From DASREM01 sp035652095 (GTDB taxonomy: Bacteria > Acidobacteriota > Terriglobia > Terriglobales > Acidobacteriaceae): a DNA stretch of 64,000 nt. Below are positions 32,666 to 39,792 of this stretch, one piece after another; position 1 is the stretch's first letter, and every line of letters begins with the position of its first letter. A model generated the notes under the pieces. The model searched no databases. It was not told the DNA's origin and saw nothing but the letters and a program-made list of their open reading frames with translations. Where the stretch lies: NCBI GenBank assembly GCA_035652095.1, contig DASREM010000038.1, forward strand, positions 124,001-188,000. Direction: 5' to 3'. Both the position numbers and the translations under genes were made by a program.

Positions 32666-33892
32666 ATGCCAGCCCCTGACTCTGTAGCCTCATCCGTCGT
32701 TGTTCTGGGTTCGACCTTCTATACCGCTGCGCTTGAGAAACCTTTCGCCGATGTCTTGGCGAGAGCGGACCGGCCTTGTTCAGTGTTGTGCGTTCCATAC
32801 AACCAGTTGCATACGTTCCTGCTCGATCCGGGTTCGCTCGTTGCAGCAGCGCAACCTGCTCAGGTGATCTTGCTGGTGCGAGTGGAAGATCTCATCCGCT
32901 TAGAACTGATGGCGCTTGCCAAAAGCGGCGCATTCGACCGCGAGACTTATGTGAGAATTTTTCGCGAGCGCACTGAGCAGCTCATTGATGTGCTGGATCG
33001 CATATCGCGCATGCGGCTTATATTGCTGATCTGTCCATCCGGGCGCGGCGCCCACAGCGTGGATTTTCTGGACAACTACATCCGCGTCGCCGAGCATAAG
33101 ATCGCGGCTACGATTCGTTCCCAGCAGCGCCACATCGTGCTTTCCTGGCCGGATTTCGAGAAAATGGCCCCCTCCAATCCTTTCAACGTTGCCGGCGATC
33201 GTCTGGGACATGTGCCGTTTACTCCCGAAGGACTCGAGGCTCTGACGGCATTCCTGGTTGCGCAGCTCGATCGGTTGCCGGCTACGCGTGTCATCAGCCG
33301 TGACAGCCCCGGCAGCGGACTTGATCTGCAGAAGTTTTTGGGCGCGCTTCAACTCGAGATTGCCGCCGCACCCATGAACGGTCTTGACGAGCAGCCAACG
33401 CTTGACCTCGTTCGCCATACCACACATTTCATAAATCTTCCCGATCGCAAATGGACCCGTGAGAACCTGCGTCTTCTGGGGGACGGGAACGCGGCTACCG
33501 AGACCTGGGTGCTGCGGGTACGGGACCGTTTTGGTGACTACGGAATCTCGGGCGCGATCAGCCTTGCGGTTCACTCTGAAGTGATGCATACCGGGCTTTT
33601 GTTTCTTACCTGTCCCGTGCTCGGCAAGCAGGTTGAGCATGCTTTTCTTCGTTGGATCGCAGACTTGGCTCGGCAACGGCACGCCAAGTTGATTTCCGTC
33701 CCTTATGTGAAGGGTCGTGACAATGACGTCCTATATAACTTCCTAGCCAAGTTCAGCGACGACCATTCTCTTCACGGAAATAGCGCGTCATTCCAAATAC
33801 CCTTGCCTGGGCTCGCAAGCCGGATTCTGAAAGAAGCGCCAAATCCGTCTGCGGTTTCAAGCATTGGTACAAAGGCGCAGGCAGCAGCGTGA
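32666..33892 (+). CDS. FkbH-like protein without the HAD phosphatase domain (SGNH-like plus GNAT-like parts)
   Basis: A 408-residue protein from the ATG at 32666 (GTG at 32642 and TTG at 32579 are in frame; the start is uncertain). Residues 1-205 resemble the N-terminal domain of FkbH/BF1531-type proteins (VVVLGSTFYTAALEKPF, YNQLHTFLLDP, PAQVILLVR). Residues 245-365 match the FkbH C-terminal acyltransferase-like domain: HTTHFINLPDRKWT, VRDRFGDYGISGAI, FLTCPVLGKQVEHAFL, then VKGRDNDVLYNFLAKF. The central HAD phosphatase with its DxDxT motif is absent. In FkbH enzymes the C-terminal domain works with an acyl carrier protein, and an ACP gene follows by 15 bases. First gene of a five-gene cassette. 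Confidence 0.72.
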   Translation: MPAPDSVASSVVVLGSTFYTAALEKPFADVLARADRPCSVLCVPYNQLHTFLLDPGSLVAAAQPAQVILLVRVEDLIRLELMALAKSGAFDRETYVRIFRERTEQLIDVLDRISRMRLILLICPSGRGAHSVDFLDNYIRVAEHKIAATIRSQQRHIVLSWPDFEKMAPSNPFNVAGDRLGHVPFTPEGLEALTAFLVAQLDRLPATRVISRDSPGSGLDLQKFLGALQLEIAAAPMNGLDEQPTLDLVRHTTHFINLPDRKWTRENLRLLGDGNAATETWVLRVRDRFGDYGISGAISLAVHSEVMHTGLLFLTCPVLGKQVEHAFLRWIADLARQRHAKLISVPYVKGRDNDVLYNFLAKFSDDHSLHGNSASFQIPLPGLASRILKEAPNPSAVSSIGTKAQAAA

Positions 33893-33907
33893 GCGGAGTG
33901 CTTGCGA

Positions 33908-34150
33908 ATGATGTTGACGATTCAGGATGCAATTCGGGGCTACATCTATCAGCGTTATCCGGCCGTGAAGGCGAAGGGTCTATCCAATGAAGATACGCTC
34001 ACAGGTGTTTTGGATTCGTTAGCCGTTCTGGGCCTGGTCGGATTCATAGAACCGGAATTCTCCATCCAGCTGAGTCCTTCAGATTTGACCGACGAAAATT
34101 TCGAAACGATCACATCCATTGCCAGGCTGGTGGATCGACTCAAAGAATAA
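33908..34150 (+). CDS. Acyl carrier protein
   Basis: An 80-residue four-helix carrier protein. The phosphopantetheine attachment motif reads VLDSLAVLGL with Ser37 as the modified residue; helix 2 then runs into VGFIEPEFSIQLSPSDLTDENFETITSIARLVDRL, the usual ACP pattern. It starts 15 bases after the FkbH-like gene and is followed 20 bases later by the AMP-ligase. It probably tethers the substrate that the neighbouring ligase activates. The divergence from FabD-type AcpP (no GADSLD) argues for a dedicated, secondary-metabolism ACP. Confidence 0.88.
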   Translation: MMLTIQDAIRGYIYQRYPAVKAKGLSNEDTLTGVLDSLAVLGLVGFIEPEFSIQLSPSDLTDENFETITSIARLVDRLKE

Positions 34151-34170
34151 ACAGTTGCGGTACGGGCACC

Positions 34171-35754
34171 ATGAACCAGCCTTACCTCCTCCAACACTTG
34201 CTCGAACAAGCGGCCATGCGTGCTCCGGCGGCGGAGGCAGTGGTCGACCTTGCCGGCGAGCGGCGCTCCTTTAACTATGAAACGCTGTACCGGACGGCCA
34301 GAAGCTGTGCCTCGGTCCTACAGCAGCAAGGCCTTGAGCGCCTTGACCGGGTGGCTGTCTTCTTGCCAAAGTCGGCGGAGGAAGCAGCCGCAATCTTCGC
34401 AGCTACCATGGCCGGAGGTGTGTTTGTAAGCGTGAACACGGCCCTTCTGGCTCCTCAAGTGGCCCACATCCTCGCCGATTGCGGCGTGAAATACCTGGTT
34501 ACCTCCAGGCAGGGGTGGCAAAAAATCTGCGGTGAAGTCACAAACGTAAGATCTTTACGTTGTCTGCTGTTGCTGGACGATCATCGCCACGAGATTGATG
34601 CCATCGACGCGGTGGCTAATGTCTTTCGACAGGATGGTGAGTTGCGCTCTTCAACCGCCATAGGGGAGGACTTGGCGGGGATTCTGTACACGTCGGGCTC
34701 AACCGGCAAGCCGCGTGGGGTGATGCTTTCTCACCGCAATCTTCTGGCAGGTGCGCGCATTGTTTCTACCTATCTTGAGCTCAGCTCGGCAGACCGCCTT
34801 CTATCTGTGGTTCCGTTCAGCTTCGACTACGGACTGAACCAGTTATTGACCACGGTACAGTACAACGCGGCCATCGTGTTGCTGCATTTCCGCTTTCCCT
34901 TCGAGATCGTTCGTGCACTTAAAGAAGAGTCCATTACTGGCTTCGCCGGTGTGCCTCTGATCTGGGCAGGCCTGATTCACCATATGTCAGGCTTGCGCGA
35001 AACGACGCTGACAACCCTTCGCTACATCACGAACACTGGTGGATGTGTGCCCACCTCGACCGTACGAACTCTCAGGGAACTGCTGCCGAACGTGCAGATT
35101 GTTTTGATGTACGGTTTAACCGAGGCATTTCGCTCCACTTACTTGCCGCCCGCAGAAGTGGATCGGCGACCTAACTCGATCGGCAAAGCGATTCCTGAAA
35201 CCGAGATCCTGGTGATTGGCCCTGATGGAAAACCATGCCAGCCAGGCGAGGTGGGAACGCTCGTCCACCGTGGGCCCACCGTGTCGCTGGGTTACTGGGG
35301 AAAGCCAGAGTTGACCAGCGAGGTCATTCGCCCCCACCCGTTGATTCCTCTGGATCAAGGAGGAGGAATGGTGTGTTATTCCGGGGACTTAGTTAAAACG
35401 GACGACGAGGGATTTATTTACTACATCGCGCGTGCCGATGGGCAGATTAAGAGCCAGGGGTATCGAATCAGCCCGGCAGAAGTGGAAGAAGCGCTGATGG
35501 AGGGAGGCGAACTCTCCGCCGCGGCCGTGATCGGTTTGCCCGCGGCCGAAGCGGGGGAGAACGTTCATGCGATTGTTGTGCCCATCTCGTCCGCGGCTTT
35601 GAATGCGGATCAAATCCTGGGCCGCTGTGCGGTTCGCCTGCCGTCCTACATGGTTCCAAAGAGCATCGAGGTCGTGAATTCGCTGCCGAAGACACCAAAT
35701 GGCAAAATTGACTACAAATCTTTGCGTGCCGCGCGAGTGAGGCAAGACCAGTGA
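34171..35754 (+). CDS. AMP-forming acyl/aminoacyl ligase of the exosortase-A-associated type
   Basis: A 527-residue adenylating enzyme. Core motifs are A3 ILYTSGSTGKPRGVMLSH (171-188), A5 YGLTEAF (314-320), A7 YSGDL (403-407), A8 GQIKSQGYRISPAEVEEAL and A10 with the catalytic Lys512 in PNGKIDYKSL. It most resembles the ligases named 'acyl-CoA ligase, exosortase A-associated'. Given the preceding ACP and following decarboxylase, its likely job is to activate an amino or carboxylic acid and load it on the ACP. Its stop overlaps the next start (GTGA). Confidence 0.88.
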   Translation: MNQPYLLQHLLEQAAMRAPAAEAVVDLAGERRSFNYETLYRTARSCASVLQQQGLERLDRVAVFLPKSAEEAAAIFAATMAGGVFVSVNTALLAPQVAHILADCGVKYLVTSRQGWQKICGEVTNVRSLRCLLLLDDHRHEIDAIDAVANVFRQDGELRSSTAIGEDLAGILYTSGSTGKPRGVMLSHRNLLAGARIVSTYLELSSADRLLSVVPFSFDYGLNQLLTTVQYNAAIVLLHFRFPFEIVRALKEESITGFAGVPLIWAGLIHHMSGLRETTLTTLRYITNTGGCVPTSTVRTLRELLPNVQIVLMYGLTEAFRSTYLPPAEVDRRPNSIGKAIPETEILVIGPDGKPCQPGEVGTLVHRGPTVSLGYWGKPELTSEVIRPHPLIPLDQGGGMVCYSGDLVKTDDEGFIYYIARADGQIKSQGYRISPAEVEEALMEGGELSAAAVIGLPAAEAGENVHAIVVPISSAALNADQILGRCAVRLPSYMVPKSIEVVNSLPKTPNGKIDYKSLRAARVRQDQ

Positions 35755-37124
35755 GCAGAGCCAACAGTTCGAACGGTGATCTCACCAGTCGTCTAGCCAC
35801 TCTGCTGTTGCAGCGTCACGACGGCAAAGCTCTGTTGCAGGGGATTTCTTTCGAGCACCTCGCACATCAAGTCGACACCCCCTTTTATGTGTATGACGAA
35901 AACGTGATGCTGCGGCAGCTTCAACTGCTCAGACGCACGTTGCCGGAACAAGTCGAGATTTACTACTCGGTGAAGGCGAACCCCCACGTCAGGGTGATCG
36001 AGAGTTTCGTCGGGCAAGGATGCGGCTGCGAAATCGCCTCCGGCGGAGAGTATGTGCTGGCAAAACGCGCGGGGGCGCATGCAGGCCGCATTGTCTTTTC
36101 TGGGCCCGGCAAAGGTGAGGATGAACTCACCTTCGTGATCTCGCAAGGTATCGGCGAGGTCCACGTGGAGAGTTTTGAGGAGATTGAGACCATCGAGCGC
36201 ATCGGAGACTCTCTCAGTAAATCCGTAGCCGTGTCGCTTCGCATCAACCCCGGCGCAGGCTCAGGCGCCGGATTATTGATGGGTGGTCAAGCAACAGCGT
36301 TTGGCTTTGAGGAAGAATCGCTGGCAAAAGTTCTTGTGGCAATTCGCGGTTGCGGGCGTCTGAACCTTAGCGGAATCCATCTCTACGTCGGAACACAGAT
36401 CCTGGATGCCGATTCGTTGCTATCGCATTGGAAGCACGCGGTTCAACTTGCAGCCCAGGTTTCGGATCTCAGCCATAAGCCCGTTTCCACCATAGATTTT
36501 GGCGGCGGTCTTGGAATCCCTTACTTCGCCCATGAAAAGGAGCTGGATCTGAATGCAGTGAGGCAGGGGGCGACTGAGATTCTCGAAGAAGCAACGCGGG
36601 ACAGCCGATTAGCGGACTCTCAGTTCATAGTGGAACCCGGCCGCTTCCTTGTTGGCCCTGCGGGAATCTATGTAGCGTCCGTGAGATCGGTAAAACAATG
36701 CCGTGGCGACACATTCGTCGTTCTTGATGGCGGGATGAACCATCATCTTGCGGCTTCCGGAAACCTGGGACAAGTTTTGCGACGGGACTATCCCATCGTG
36801 AATCTGAGCCGGAACCACGGACCATCTGACGAACCGGTCACGCTTGTGGGGCCTCTGTGCACCCCGATCGACACGCTGGGCCGAAGAGTCACGTTGCCTC
36901 GCCCCAAGCCTGGAGACCTGATAGGCATATTGCAGTCCGGCGCATACGGGCTGACCGCGAGTCCAGCGAGGTTTCTGAGCCACCCGACTCCAGCTGAGGT
37001 GATGTTGCGAGATGGGGACTGCGAGGTCATAACGCCTCGCGGCGAACCTTTCAGAAAAGTACATCCCGTGACCGGCAATGGAACTGGCGATCCGGGCGCG
37101 CGCTTCGAAAAAGAAGTTCATTGA
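35751..37124 (+). CDS. PLP-dependent fold-III decarboxylase (DAP/Orn decarboxylase family, exosortase-A/BtrK-like)
   Basis: A 457-residue alanine-racemase-fold decarboxylase. Lys75 in YYSVKAN binds PLP; HVESFEEIETIERI, DFGGGLGIPY (phosphate-binding Gly loop at about 249-258) and EPGRFLVGPAG follow. The catalytic Cys is at residue 370 in VGPLCTPID, where lysA enzymes have CESGD. The specificity segment reads HLYVGTQ instead of HIGSQ. Both changes point to a substrate other than diaminopimelate, possibly a carrier-bound amino acid as for BtrK in butirosin synthesis. Translationally coupled to the ligase by GTGA; no lysine pathway genes are near. Confidence 0.87.
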   Translation: MSRANSSNGDLTSRLATLLLQRHDGKALLQGISFEHLAHQVDTPFYVYDENVMLRQLQLLRRTLPEQVEIYYSVKANPHVRVIESFVGQGCGCEIASGGEYVLAKRAGAHAGRIVFSGPGKGEDELTFVISQGIGEVHVESFEEIETIERIGDSLSKSVAVSLRINPGAGSGAGLLMGGQATAFGFEEESLAKVLVAIRGCGRLNLSGIHLYVGTQILDADSLLSHWKHAVQLAAQVSDLSHKPVSTIDFGGGLGIPYFAHEKELDLNAVRQGATEILEEATRDSRLADSQFIVEPGRFLVGPAGIYVASVRSVKQCRGDTFVVLDGGMNHHLAASGNLGQVLRRDYPIVNLSRNHGPSDEPVTLVGPLCTPIDTLGRRVTLPRPKPGDLIGILQSGAYGLTASPARFLSHPTPAEVMLRDGDCEVITPRGEPFRKVHPVTGNGTGDPGARFEKEVH

Positions 37125-37133
37125 GGTGAAGAG

Positions 37134-38120
37134 TTGATCAAACCGACTTCAGTCACCGCGGAACGTGTCCCACGGGTTGCAGATCTGACAGTTGAGACGT
37201 TTCTGTCTGAGTACCTCATGAAGAATCGTCCGGTGATCGTGACCGGCGCGATGAGCGATTGGAAGGCCCTGACAAAGTGGGAGCCGACTCACTTAGAAGA
37301 GCGGTTCGGCAACGAACGCGTTCAGGTGTACGGTGACTTGTTCCGATTATTCGACATTACAACCTTGTCAGAGTACTTACGAAAATATTTTGGGCAAAAT
37401 GAGGAATCGGGCAGGAACGGTTCAGTGCCGTACGTGCGTTGGTACTCTCATCTTGTCGCGGATGATCGCGTACCGTGGGCCGATGAGATTTTCACGCAGA
37501 TAGCGGAGGACTGGTCGCGTCCCGCGTTTTTTCCTGCGGACTCGTTCGTTCTGCCATTCTGCCCGCCTTGGGCCATGATCGATCCCGTTCGAAACTGGTT
37601 TCCTGCTCGAGGCCTCTTCATTTCGGCGCGCGGAGCGCGGACGCGGCTGCATGTTGACCCCTGGTGCAGTGATGCATTGCTTTGCCAGATCTATGGCGAA
37701 AAAGACTTCCTGTTGTACGAACCGTCGCAAGGAGCATTCTTGGCGAAGCAAGGTCGATTTGTAGATGTTGCGGCACCGGATTCACATGCGTTCCCGGAGT
37801 TCGGAAAAGCGCGTCCGACTGCGCAGGATACCTTGCGCGCCGGAGAAATGGTTCTCGTCCCGGCTGGCTGGTATCACCACTTTGACACTGTCAGCGACAG
37901 CATTTCTCTGACTTGGAATTTCGTGCATCTCTGCCGATTGCCAGAATTCCTCTCGTACGTGTCTGCTGGACCGTCCGAGAACGAGGTCAAGCAATTGGCA
38001 TACGCCTATTTCGAAGCACCGGGGAGACACATGATTGAAAACTCGACCTTCGTGTCCACTTTATTAAAGGCACAGGAGTATCTCCAAGCAAGTTCTGGCA
38101 TGGCAAGCGCGATACGGTAG
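37134..38120 (+). CDS. JmjC/cupin-8 domain protein (putative Fe(II)/2-oxoglutarate oxygenase)
   Basis: A 328-residue protein with a double-stranded beta-helix. N-terminal FLSEYLMKNRPVIVTGAMSDW is typical of cupin_8/JmjC enzymes. The iron ligands are His173 and Asp175 in TRLHVDPWCSDALLCQI and His248 in VPAGWYHHFDTV; Lys190 in GEKDFLLYEP is a candidate 2-oxoglutarate contact. The TTG start has ttgaggtg just upstream and lies 9 bases after the decarboxylase, so it belongs to the same operon. Relatives hydroxylate proteins, RNA-linked bases or small molecules. Here a small-molecule or carrier-bound substrate seems most likely. Confidence 0.83.
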   Translation: MIKPTSVTAERVPRVADLTVETFLSEYLMKNRPVIVTGAMSDWKALTKWEPTHLEERFGNERVQVYGDLFRLFDITTLSEYLRKYFGQNEESGRNGSVPYVRWYSHLVADDRVPWADEIFTQIAEDWSRPAFFPADSFVLPFCPPWAMIDPVRNWFPARGLFISARGARTRLHVDPWCSDALLCQIYGEKDFLLYEPSQGAFLAKQGRFVDVAAPDSHAFPEFGKARPTAQDTLRAGEMVLVPAGWYHHFDTVSDSISLTWNFVHLCRLPEFLSYVSAGPSENEVKQLAYAYFEAPGRHMIENSTFVSTLLKAQEYLQASSGMASAIR

Positions 38121-38270
38121 GGGCGGTGTCCGGCGAGAATAGGGGCTATCGCTAGCTGTTGGCGATTCAATAAAGATGGATTTCTTGATTTGGGCGCTCC
38201 CGATGTTTCAGGGATGCGGGCACCGGACTCGAAACTTACTCGGACCTCAAAAGAAATTGAGGGGAGGGAA

Positions 38271-38360
38271 TGGCGGAGAGGGTGGGATTTGAACCCACGA
38301 TACCCGTTAAGGTATGTCCGCTTTCGAGGCGGATCGTTTCAACCACTCACGCACCTCTCC
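38271..38360 (-). tRNA. tRNA-Ser (anticodon CGA)
   Basis: On the minus strand the acceptor stem GGAGAGG pairs with CCTCTCC, followed by discriminator G and an encoded CCA (38271-38273). The anticodon arm ccgcc-tCGAaa-gcgg gives CGA, reading UCG. The long variable arm (atacc...ggtat) marks a class II serine tRNA, and the T arm has GGTTCAAATCC. It lies next to tadA; no other tRNA was seen. Confidence 0.95.
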
Positions 38361-38368
38361 GCGTGGTA

Positions 38369-38408
38369 CAGCATTCAGCACTTAGCACTCAGCATTCGGC
38401 ACTCAGCC
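38369..38408. repeat. Heptamer repeat array (CAGCATT/CAGCACT type)
   Basis: Five to six degenerate copies of a 7-bp unit (agcattc, agcactt, agcactc, agcattc, ggcactc) lie between the tRNA-Ser gene and the end of tadA. The same units appear at 18489-18530 and 40841-40881. Confidence 0.7.
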
Positions 38409-38446
38409 ATCCCGGGATTCGAGGTGCCGCACTCGAAGAGCACTCC

Positions 38447-38899
38447 TCAACGCCTGCTTCTGAAAAATTCCTGCAGCAACTCGGCGCTGCGTCCTGCCAG
38501 GACCCCTGCTCTCACCTCCATCCGATGATTCAGTTTGGGATGGTTCAGCACTTCGATCACTGAACTTACGGCGCCGGCTTTCGGATCGTCCGCCCCGTAC
38601 ACCAGGCGTTTGAGCCGCGCATGCACCATAGCTCCGGCGCACATCGGACACGGTTCAATTGTAGCAAACAGCTCACAGCCTTCCAGGCGATGGTTGCCGA
38701 CTTGCGCGCCTGCCTGGCGCAGGGCGAGGATTTCTGCGTGCGCGGTGGGGTCGGAGTCGGTGATGTTGCGATTCGAGCCGCGGCCCACGATGTTGCCATC
38801 GAGAACGACGACTGCTCCGATAGGCACCTCTCCGGCCTCGAGTGCGCGCTGCGCCTCGCGCAAGGCTTCCTCCATCCAGAGTTCGTCAGAGTGGGTCAT
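38447..38899 (-). CDS. tadA: tRNA-specific adenosine deaminase
   Basis: A 150-residue zinc enzyme that converts adenosine 34 to inosine in tRNA-Arg(ACG). The zinc site is His54-Ala-Glu56 in PTAHAEILAL, with Glu as proton shuttle, and Cys84/Cys87 in PCPMCAGA. The length and C-terminal LNHRMEVRAGVLAGRSAELLQEFFRSRR match TadA. Located next to a tRNA gene, divergent from nuoI. Confidence 0.95.
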   Translation of the reverse strand: MTHSDELWMEEALREAQRALEAGEVPIGAVVVLDGNIVGRGSNRNITDSDPTAHAEILALRQAGAQVGNHRLEGCELFATIEPCPMCAGAMVHARLKRLVYGADDPKAGAVSSVIEVLNHPKLNHRMEVRAGVLAGRSAELLQEFFRSRR

Positions 38900-38987
38900 G
38901 GGTTTTCCTGGATGAAGAATTATTCTATCGGAGGCGGGCAGCGGAAACGGCTATCGCTACACGCCCTCGTGGTATTCTTTACTGGTT

Positions 38988-39449
38988 ATGGGGATTCCCA
39001 ACATCCTGCGCAAAGTGTTCATGGTAGACCTGCTGAAAGGTCTAAGTGTCACGTTCCGCTACCAGCATCCGAAGGAAATCTACACCGAGCAGTATCCGCT
39101 GGAGCGGCCGCAGGTGGCTGAGCGCTACCGCGGCGCGCCGCGCTTGAACGTGAACCCTGACACGAACGAGACCATGTGCATCGCGTGCGACCTGTGCGCG
39201 CTGGCGTGTCCCGAGCACCTGATCGTGGTCTCCAGCGAACGCAACGAAAAAACGCGCCGCAAAGAACTCACCACCTTTACCTACGACCTGAGCCGGTGCA
39301 TGTTCTGCGGACTCTGCGAAGACGCGTGTCCGACCGACGCGCTCGAGCTGACCCAGGATTTCGAACTCGCCAACTACACGCGCGAGGGCATGATCTGGAA
39401 TCGCGAGATGCTGGAAAAGGGTCCCCAGCCCACGCAATATCGCAAGTAG
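38988..39449 (+). CDS. nuoI: NADH-quinone oxidoreductase subunit I (8Fe ferredoxin-like)
   Basis: A 153-residue subunit with two [4Fe-4S] motifs, CIACDLCALACP and CMFCGLCEDACP, that relay electrons (clusters N6a/N6b) in complex I. N-terminal VFMVDLLKGLSVTFRYQHPKEIYTEQYP, including YP, is typical of NuoI. It stands alone here, with no other nuo gene on either side, so either the nuo genes are split or this is a second copy. The ATG has weak upstream signal. Confidence 0.9.
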   Translation: MGIPNILRKVFMVDLLKGLSVTFRYQHPKEIYTEQYPLERPQVAERYRGAPRLNVNPDTNETMCIACDLCALACPEHLIVVSSERNEKTRRKELTTFTYDLSRCMFCGLCEDACPTDALELTQDFELANYTREGMIWNREMLEKGPQPTQYRK

Positions 39450-39450
39450 A

Positions 39451-39732
39451 TCACGCCGCTTTCTTCTTCTGGCTTCCCGCTTTGTCTGCCAGCAAGTGTG
39501 AATTGATGATCTTTCCCACCTCGAACATGGTGATTTTGTCTTTGCCAAACAGCGGGCGCAGGTTGTCGTCGGCAAGAATCTCGCGTTTGTTCTCGGGATT
39601 CTGCAGGTCCTGCTGCTTGACGTAATCCCACAATTTCTTGATTGCCTCGGCGCGCGTAACCGGCTGGGAACTGCCAGTGATTCGGGCGAGCTCCGGTGAG
39701 GGCCGCAGCTTCTGATTCAGGGCATTAGCCAT
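39451..39732 (-). CDS. SWIB/MDM2-domain protein
   Basis: A 93-residue protein almost entirely made of a SWIB domain: LRPSPELARITGSSQPVTRAEAIKKLWDYVKQQ, then LQNPENKREILADDNLRPLFGKDKITMFEVGKII. It ends with a basic tail QKKKAA. SWIB domains occur in eukaryotic chromatin remodellers, in chlamydial DNA topoisomerase fusions and as small stand-alone proteins in several bacteria. A nucleoid or DNA-related role is possible but unproved. It ends one base after nuoI on the opposite strand. Confidence 0.9.
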   Translation of the reverse strand: MANALNQKLRPSPELARITGSSQPVTRAEAIKKLWDYVKQQDLQNPENKREILADDNLRPLFGKDKITMFEVGKIINSHLLADKAGSQKKKAA

Positions 39733-39792
39733 GGGTTCTCCTTCGGGAGATGGGATGCAGCTTTGGGGCGCGGGTTTGTGTCGGACGGTTTG

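Noticed and set aside
38270..38563. ORF on the plus strand beginning MAERVGFEPTI
   Set aside because: It is the antisense of tRNA-Ser and of heptamer repeats. This translation is a known artefact produced across serine tRNA genes.
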